Shown here one piece after another: positions 6,462-10,265 of a stretch of DNA of 10,265 bases. Source of the stretch: Coriobacteriales bacterium (GTDB lineage: Bacteria > Actinomycetota > Coriobacteriia > Coriobacteriales > CADBOM01); NCBI GenBank assembly GCA_017515355.1, contig JAFWGD010000245.1, forward strand, positions 1 to 10,265, given 5' to 3'. The notes beneath the pieces are model-generated. The model ran no database searches, was not told the origin of the DNA, and saw only the letters and a program-made list of their open reading frames with translations. Positions within the stretch are counted from its first letter, which is position 1; each line of letters begins with the position of its first letter. The translations under genes and the position numbers were made by a program.

Positions 6462-6941
6462 ATGGCAAAGCAGAAGGTCGACGACGGCACCAAGACGATT
6501 GCGAAGAACCGCAAGGCGCTGCACGATTACGAGATCGTGGAGAGCTTTGAGGCTGGCATCGCGCTGTCCGGAACCGAGGTCAAGAGCTTGCGGGAGAACA
6601 ACTGCCAGCTCGTGGACTGCTTCGCCATCATCCGCAAGAACGAGTGCTGGCTCGTAGGCGTGCACATCTCGCCCTACAGCAACGGGAGCTATTCCAACGT
6701 CGATCCAGACAGGAATCGCAAGCTCCTGCTGCACAAGAAGCAGATCCGCTATCTCCTCGAGAAGACGAAGGAGAAGGGGATGGCCCTCGTTCCCATCCGC
6801 ATCTACTTCGCGGCCAACGGGCTGGTGAAGGTCGAAATCGCGTTGGCCCGCGGCCGCAAGGCCTACGACAAGCGCGACGCGATGGCCAAGCGAGATTCGC
6901 AGCGAGACATCGAGCGCGCCCTCAAGGAGCGCAGCCGCTGA
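6462..6941 (+). CDS. smpB: SsrA-binding protein SmpB
   Basis: This 159-aa protein binds tmRNA and brings it to stalled ribosomes, rescuing them and tagging the incomplete peptide (trans-translation). The family is unmistakable: NRKALHDYEIVESFEAGIAL followed by SGTEVKSLR near residues 16-44, HISPYSNGSY at 68-77, and the basic LARGRKAYDKRDAMAKRD block near 128-145. The C-terminal tail is rich in lysine and arginine, as needed to sit in the empty mRNA channel. The length is normal. The start at 6462 follows AGAGGG with a 4-base spacer. It lies 133 bases after the peptidase gene with its own promoter, and ends only 23 bases from the convergent HTH-like gene. No tmRNA gene (ssrA) or rnr is visible beside it, though both are common neighbours elsewhere. 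Confidence 0.97.
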   Translation: MAKQKVDDGTKTIAKNRKALHDYEIVESFEAGIALSGTEVKSLRENNCQLVDCFAIIRKNECWLVGVHISPYSNGSYSNVDPDRNRKLLLHKKQIRYLLEKTKEKGMALVPIRIYFAANGLVKVEIALARGRKAYDKRDAMAKRDSQRDIERALKERSR

Positions 6942-6964
6942 TAGTGCCACCCGCGCCGTCGGCT

Positions 6965-8224
6965 CTACAAGGAGTAGAAGCGCTCGAGCAGCTCGTTGAG
7001 GTAGACGATCGGGTCGCCCTTGGAGTTTGCGATGCTCAGCATGAAGATCCGGTCGAAGGGCTTGCGCGGGTGCAGCGGCATCATTCCGCACTCATCGACG
7101 AGCGTCATGTTCAGGCTCTCGTAGAAGCGCTGGAAAAGGATTCCGTGCGATACCTTGCTGGTGAAGAGCCCCTTGTTCTCTAGGGCGAAGTGGAAGAATA
7201 GCAGCGCGACGATGTTTCCGCGGCACATGCCCTGCGTGAGCATGCGCTTGACCGAGTGGTGTTCGAGTTTGATGTCCTCCTTGTTGAGTATGTCCCAGTC
7301 GGAGCCATTGGCCTTCACCCACATGTCGCGGTTGAGCGCGCCCCACAGCAGACGCTTGCGCTTGACCTCCGCGCCCACGCCGGTCATGTCGAGGTAGCTG
7401 GTTTCTGGAAGGACGAAGCCCGTAACTTCGCGGTACATCTCGGTGAGAGGGCGAAGTCCTACGCCGCCAGTTTTGAAGTAGGTGTCATATGTGCGAAGAG
7501 CCGAGCGCTGGACGCCGGTGAGGATCGGCCAGCTCGACTCGAGGTAGTGGTCGAGCGCATCGAGAGCCTCGTCTGCGCTTGTGAATCCAGATTCGAGAAG
7601 GTCTTTGATGCCCGCGCCAAGCAGCTTGGTGTAGCCGGTGACATCCTGGATATGCGCGGGGTTGGCAACCTGCTTGCGGCTGTCGAGCGCTTCGATGACG
7701 GAGCGCGCAGCCTCGTAGGTGCCATTGCCGAAGAGGTCCTGCAGGCCGATGAAGAAGATGTACACGAGCTCCTCGGCGTTGCGGTAGTTGAACCAGTTCT
7801 GGTAGAGGCAGTCGTAGACGAAGCCAACCGCTTGGTCGAGGGTGAGCTCGAGTGCGAGGCAGAGCTTGAAGATGCACGAGGTGCTGATGCGGATCTCGCC
7901 TTTGTCGGGAGCGAACCATTGGCTGAGCAGTGCAGACGAGATGCCGAGGCCCTTGCGATCGCTCGCTTCGCGAATAGCGCGCTTCACGTCCTTGGGATCA
8001 TCCGGGATGCCGAGTCGCCCGGAGACGAACCGCGTCAGACGTTCGGCAAAGGGGAGGTGCTCTGCTGCAAGGCTGTTGAACGCCTCCTCGGAAGTCATCA
8101 GCTCTGAGGAACTGTATTCGTTCAGCAGATGCTTGGTGTAGTCTCCAACGCGGTGTCGCGCGGAGCGGAGGTCAACCGGGAGGTTGTCGTTATACGGTTC
8201 GTTCGGCATGCAGTCCCCGCTCAT
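6965..8224 (-). CDS. Uncharacterised 419-aa protein with HTH-like N-terminal segment, divergent to a kinase gene
   Basis: I do not recognise this family. Residues about 79-160 look like a degenerate Xre/lambda-repressor-type helical unit: ISSALLSQWFAP is a plausible recognition segment and IFKLCLALELTLDQAVGFVY has the usual post-recognition helices. The rest (160-419) is predicted mostly helical, soluble and without signal peptide or membrane segment. It ends in a conserved-looking tail, FDRIFMLSIANSKGDPIVYL. Cysteines are scattered and form no obvious metal site. The start at 8224 has GGTGA six bases upstream; an alternative ATG at 8209 has GGGGA four bases upstream and would drop five residues, and both are plausible. 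It is convergent with smpB (23-base gap, no good terminator between) and divergent from the kinase gene. That pairing suggests it is a regulator, adaptor or kinase substrate; this is inference. Confidence 0.8.
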   Translation of the reverse strand: MSGDCMPNEPYNDNLPVDLRSARHRVGDYTKHLLNEYSSSELMTSEEAFNSLAAEHLPFAERLTRFVSGRLGIPDDPKDVKRAIREASDRKGLGISSALLSQWFAPDKGEIRISTSCIFKLCLALELTLDQAVGFVYDCLYQNWFNYRNAEELVYIFFIGLQDLFGNGTYEAARSVIEALDSRKQVANPAHIQDVTGYTKLLGAGIKDLLESGFTSADEALDALDHYLESSWPILTGVQRSALRTYDTYFKTGGVGLRPLTEMYREVTGFVLPETSYLDMTGVGAEVKRKRLLWGALNRDMWVKANGSDWDILNKEDIKLEHHSVKRMLTQGMCRGNIVALLFFHFALENKGLFTSKVSHGILFQRFYESLNMTLVDECGMMPLHPRKPFDRIFMLSIANSKGDPIVYLNELLERFYSL

Positions 8225-8236
8225 TGTGCTTCACCA

Positions 8237-8280
8237 TTGAGAGGGGAGATCGATAGTTCGATACGGCCTCTGCCTCTCAA
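8237..8280. repeat. Nested inverted repeat in the leader of the HTH-like gene
   Basis: Outer arms TTGAGAGG (8237-8244) and CCTCTCAA (8273-8280) are perfect inverses. Inside them ATCGA (8249-8253) and TCGAT (8258-8262) form a second stem with a 4-base loop. On the minus strand the structure ends 12 bases before the ATG, immediately ahead of GGTGA. It could be a 5'-UTR hairpin that limits ribosome access or an operator for self-regulation. There is no U-tract after it. Confidence 0.45.
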
Positions 8281-8422
8281 ACTCGGTATTCCAATTTTCA
8301 GCTTTGCGAATCAGTTTAATGCAAATGTAGCGATAATTTGTTCAATTTATGCTGATATCTGGAAAATGTTCGCGGCGCGGGAGGAAGACGGCGCGGCATG
8401 GTTAAGTGTGCGTCAAAAGGGG

Positions 8423-8436
8423 CTGGAACGTTCCAG
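8423..8436. promoter_or_regulatory. 14-bp perfect palindrome with phased GAACG repeats
   Basis: CTGGAACGTTCCAG is a perfect 14-bp palindrome. Its GAACG core (8426-8430) recurs on the same strand at 8436-8440 and 8458-8462, offsets of 10 and 22 bases, close to one and two turns of the helix. The palindrome is centred about 68 bases upstream of the inferred kinase transcript start. This looks like a multi-site binding region for a dimeric regulator; the divergent HTH-like protein is the obvious but untested candidate. Confidence 0.5.
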
Positions 8437-8462
8437 AACGAGTGCCTGGCAACCTCTGAACG

Positions 8463-8491
8463 TGGCGAATCGGAATGGCCGCATATATACT
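8463..8491 (+). promoter_or_regulatory. Possible promoter of the kinase gene
   Basis: TATACT (8486-8491), within the longer run CATATATACTTT, is a good -10, while the -35 at 17 bases (TGGCGA, 8463-8468) matches consensus at only three positions. The inferred start is near 8498, about 25 bases before the ATG. The weak -35 and the upstream palindrome and repeats are compatible with activated transcription. Confidence 0.45.
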
Positions 8492-8512
8492 TTGTTGCAT
8501 GGGGAGAGCTTG

Positions 8513-8517
8513 AAAGG
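8513..8517 (+). promoter_or_regulatory. Ribosome binding site fixing the kinase start at 8523
   Basis: AAAGG sits 5 bases before ATG 8523. An in-frame GTG at 8517 would add two residues but overlaps this site and would have to rely on the distant GGGGAG at 8501-8506, so the ATG is preferred. Confidence 0.55.
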
Positions 8518-8522
8518 TGCAT

Positions 8523-10097
8523 ATGGAATCTGATATCAAACGTATTCCCCTCAAAGGAGCTGCAGAGGGCGAGGGAGGCGGCAAGATCGTCTTCGGTTCC
8601 TTCACGTGCGAAGATGTCAGGCTGATGAGCGCCGACGGAGGCAGCGGGCTGGTTTACCAGGGGGTTTCGCGCGACTACTACGATGGCGCGAATGCCGCGC
8701 CCGCCAGGCTGATCATCAAGGAATGCTATCCGCTGGATATTGCTCCGTTCATCAGGCGCGAAGGAGACGAGCTCTCCGTAGTGCCGGGCGCGCCGCGCAC
8801 CGCCCAAGAGATCTACGACGCATATCTGCAGCGTTTCAAGGACTCATTCGCAAGGCACACGGCTCTCTATCAGGGCTATGCACGCGAGCAGGTCTCGGTG
8901 CCGAGCCGCGCATACTCCAAGAATGGCACGATGTACATCGTCAGCGATGCGTCAAACGGCATGACGCTCGACCGCGCGATCGAGTTCATGCCGGTAGAGG
9001 TGCAGGTCAGGGTGCTGAAGCGCCTCTGTGAGGTGATATCTGCGATTCACCAGTCGGGCTTCGTCTATCTCGACCTCAAGCCCTCCAACGTGATCGCTGT
9101 GCAGAGTGTGAACTCGGGCGAGACTCCGTCGTTCACCGGAGATGTGCGGCTCTTCGACTTCGACACGGTGACGGCAATCGACGAGATTGCTATGGCGGAT
9201 GTGATCGTTGGCTCGGGCAGCTGGGCAGCGTACGAGCAGACGCATTTCGAGAGCAACGACCTCATCGGAATTCGCAGCGATTTCTATTCGATTGGCGCGA
9301 TCCTCTTCTGGATGCTGGTAGGGCGGGCGCCAACTCCCAACGAGGTTATCCACGCACAGGCGCACTGGCAGATCGAGCAGAGCGACATCACGCAATCTGC
9401 GTTCTCCAAGCTCGATGCGCGCACGCTACAGCTGGTGAAGCGGGTTCTCTCGCACACGCTGGCGGTCGACCCGCAAGCGCGCTACGAGAGCGACGAGCTG
9501 CTTCTGCACGACGTGGAGAACCTCGAGGACGCGGTTTCGCCGTTCAACTCGGCGGTGCTCAACGCCATGGAGCAGCTCAAGGGCGACATCAACCAGAATG
9601 TGCGCGAAGTGGTGCGCGAGGAGAGTTCGAAAGGCAAGCGCAGACGCAAGCCGATCGTCATTGCGGTTATGGTGGTTTTGCTGTGCGCGCTATTCGGCAT
9701 CGGCAGTTACTTCGGGTGTAGGGCGCTCAAGCCCGATGTGATCGTGGGCCATTGGGATATCTATGCGATGAACTACGAAGAAGGACCCGCGCAGATCGAC
9801 CCGGATAGCAACGATGCCACGATGGAGCTCGATATCTACAAGGACGGCACGGCAACGCTGGGCGCGGAGGATGCCTTCGGCGATGTCATGCATTTCGAAT
9901 GGAAGCTAGACAAGGTGGGGCTCGATGACTCGAGCGAGTACTCGGCTTCGTACAGCTTCGTGGAGAGGTCGGGGCTCCATTACCAGTTCATGGTCTACCA
10001 TGTGACTGCTAGCAACAGTTACTTCGGATATTTTGTGTTGCCTAGCCAGATGTTCCCTCATCCGATCTTCATCAAGACAGATGGGCAAGAGGGCTAG
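8523..10097 (+). CDS. Membrane-anchored Ser/Thr protein kinase-like protein with extracytoplasmic domain
   Basis: This 524-aa protein has a Hanks-type kinase fold at about residues 22-335. The glycine loop is ADGGSGLVYQG (37-47) and the ATP lysine is Lys66 (LIIKECYP). The catalytic loop is VYLDLKPSN (181-189), with Asp184, Lys186 and Asn189 retained but HRD changed to YLD, so it is a non-RD kinase. The metal motif is DFD (212-214) instead of DFG; AAYEQ (235-239) stands in for APE, and RSDFYSIGAILFWMLVGR (251-268) is subdomain IX. A linker with GKRRRK precedes one transmembrane helix (about 377-398), so the kinase should be cytoplasmic. Residues 403-524 would then lie outside: VIVGHWDIY, MELDIYKDGTATL and repeated aromatic strands suggest a small beta-rich, lipocalin-like sensor. 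Core catalytic residues are present, so activity is likely but not certain. It is divergent from the HTH-like gene. Confidence 0.85.
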   Translation: MESDIKRIPLKGAAEGEGGGKIVFGSFTCEDVRLMSADGGSGLVYQGVSRDYYDGANAAPARLIIKECYPLDIAPFIRREGDELSVVPGAPRTAQEIYDAYLQRFKDSFARHTALYQGYAREQVSVPSRAYSKNGTMYIVSDASNGMTLDRAIEFMPVEVQVRVLKRLCEVISAIHQSGFVYLDLKPSNVIAVQSVNSGETPSFTGDVRLFDFDTVTAIDEIAMADVIVGSGSWAAYEQTHFESNDLIGIRSDFYSIGAILFWMLVGRAPTPNEVIHAQAHWQIEQSDITQSAFSKLDARTLQLVKRVLSHTLAVDPQARYESDELLLHDVENLEDAVSPFNSAVLNAMEQLKGDINQNVREVVREESSKGKRRRKPIVIAVMVVLLCALFGIGSYFGCRALKPDVIVGHWDIYAMNYEEGPAQIDPDSNDATMELDIYKDGTATLGAEDAFGDVMHFEWKLDKVGLDDSSEYSASYSFVERSGLHYQFMVYHVTASNSYFGYFVLPSQMFPHPIFIKTDGQEG

Positions 10098-10228
10098 GGG
10101 TATGCCCTTCGCCTTGCTATTCCTGAAAGCTGATATTCCAACAAACGCATAGCGCTTAATCTTAAATGAACCTGTGGACAGCTCAGTCATCATCGCGTTG
10201 TCGGGCTTGCAGGGGGGGCAGGTAAAGC

Positions 10229-10265
10229 ATGAGCGTTCAGACCGAGTTCTTCCTGCGTCTCACCA
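10229..10265 (+). CDS. Start of an unidentified gene (truncated by window edge)
   Basis: ATG at 10229 opens a frame running off the window, with only 12 full codons visible (MSVQTEFFLRLT). A purine-rich stretch (AGGGGGGGCAGGTAAAG, 10211-10227) directly precedes it and could supply the ribosome site. It lies 131 bases after the kinase stop on the same strand. Too little is visible to assign a family. Phosphatase, FHA or further kinase genes are common next to bacterial kinases, but nothing here shows that. Confidence 0.5.
   Translation, partial: MSVQTEFFLRLT

Larger units (their letters stand above)
8225..8522. other. Divergent regulatory spacer with AT-rich core
   Basis: This 298-bp gap separates the HTH-like gene (-) from the kinase gene (+). 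Bases 8281-8360 are strikingly AT-rich (54 of 80 are A/T) compared with the surrounding GC-rich genes. The gap contains a nested inverted repeat (8237-8280), a 14-bp palindrome (8423-8436) and a probable kinase promoter (8463-8491). I found no convincing minus-strand promoter: several AT hexamers occur but none pairs with a good -35. No protein-coding frame in it has both a proper start site and sensible composition. Confidence 0.6.

Noticed and set aside
6942..6964. tmRNA (ssrA) gene expected near smpB
   Set aside because: The adjacent gap is only 23 bases and no tRNA-like ends or tag-like frame were seen elsewhere in the intergenic spaces.
7256..8107. Plus-strand open frame opposite the HTH-like gene
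   Set aside because: Both strands are open here. The minus-strand product has normal globular composition, a proper start context and sensible neighbours, while this one looks like an A/E/V-rich shadow.
8398..8625. Possible small gene (75 codons) between the palindrome and the kinase gene
   Set aside because: GGAGG upstream is about 12 bases away, the frame overlaps the kinase start by about 100 bases, and the product has no recognisable features.
10085..10117. Interrupted hairpin GCAAGAGGGC/GCCCT..CTTGC at the kinase stop as a terminator
   Set aside because: Two 5-bp stems are broken by a 4-base bulge, it begins inside the coding sequence and it has no U-tract; possible but too weak to list.
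1..10265. CRISPR arrays, tRNA or rRNA genes, insertion sequences
   Set aside because: No regularly spaced repeats, no cloverleaf-like segments and no transposase-like frames were found on either strand by reading.

Overview
The window is a gene-dense stretch of a moderately high-GC bacterial chromosome with strong G/C third-position bias and long antisense shadow reading frames. It combines an oxygen-sensitive 2-hydroxyacyl-CoA dehydratase operon with an actinobacterial-looking base composition. This suggests an anaerobic Actinomycetota, most likely class Coriobacteriia (Eggerthellales/Coriobacteriales type). That placement is inference; there is no rRNA or marker gene here that fixes it.

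Left part (1-5034). The C-terminal half of an MFS transporter (+) ends at 586. It converges on a four-gene minus-strand operon across a compact bidirectional terminator (610-639). In transcription order the operon encodes a family III CoA-transferase (5034-3793), the ATP-dependent dehydratase activator (3800-3009), and the alpha (3012-1795) and beta (1798-668) dehydratase subunits. The genes overlap by 8, 4 and 4 bp, so they are probably translationally coupled. The order is the one I know from Clostridioides difficile hadAIBC and Clostridium sporogenes fldAIBC, which reductively ferment leucine and aromatic amino acids through their 2-hydroxyacids. Together the genes should move CoA onto a 2-hydroxyacid, activate the dehydratase with an ATP-driven electron, and form a 2-enoyl-CoA. 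The 2-hydroxyacid dehydrogenase and the acyl-CoA dehydrogenase/EtfAB that would complete the path are not in the window, and the substrate cannot be read from sequence.

Middle part (5035-6964). A 220-bp divergent spacer carries a promoter for each side, a 14-bp perfect palindrome and a second palindrome over the -10 element of the plus-strand promoter. Next come an M42 metallo-aminopeptidase and smpB (tmRNA-binding protein, trans-translation). smpB has its own good promoter, overlapped by an 11-bp inverted repeat. No ssrA (tmRNA) gene is visible in the window.

Right part (6965-10265). A 419-aa protein of unrecognised family with an HTH-like N-terminal segment (-) is transcribed divergently from a membrane-anchored Ser/Thr-kinase-like protein (+) with a VYLD/DFD active site and a small predicted extracytoplasmic domain. 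Their 298-bp spacer has an AT-rich core, a nested inverted repeat just in front of the HTH-like gene and a 14-bp perfect palindrome followed by phased GAACG repeats in front of the kinase gene. This pair is the best candidate in the window for an undescribed signalling module. A further plus-strand gene begins at 10229 and runs off the end.
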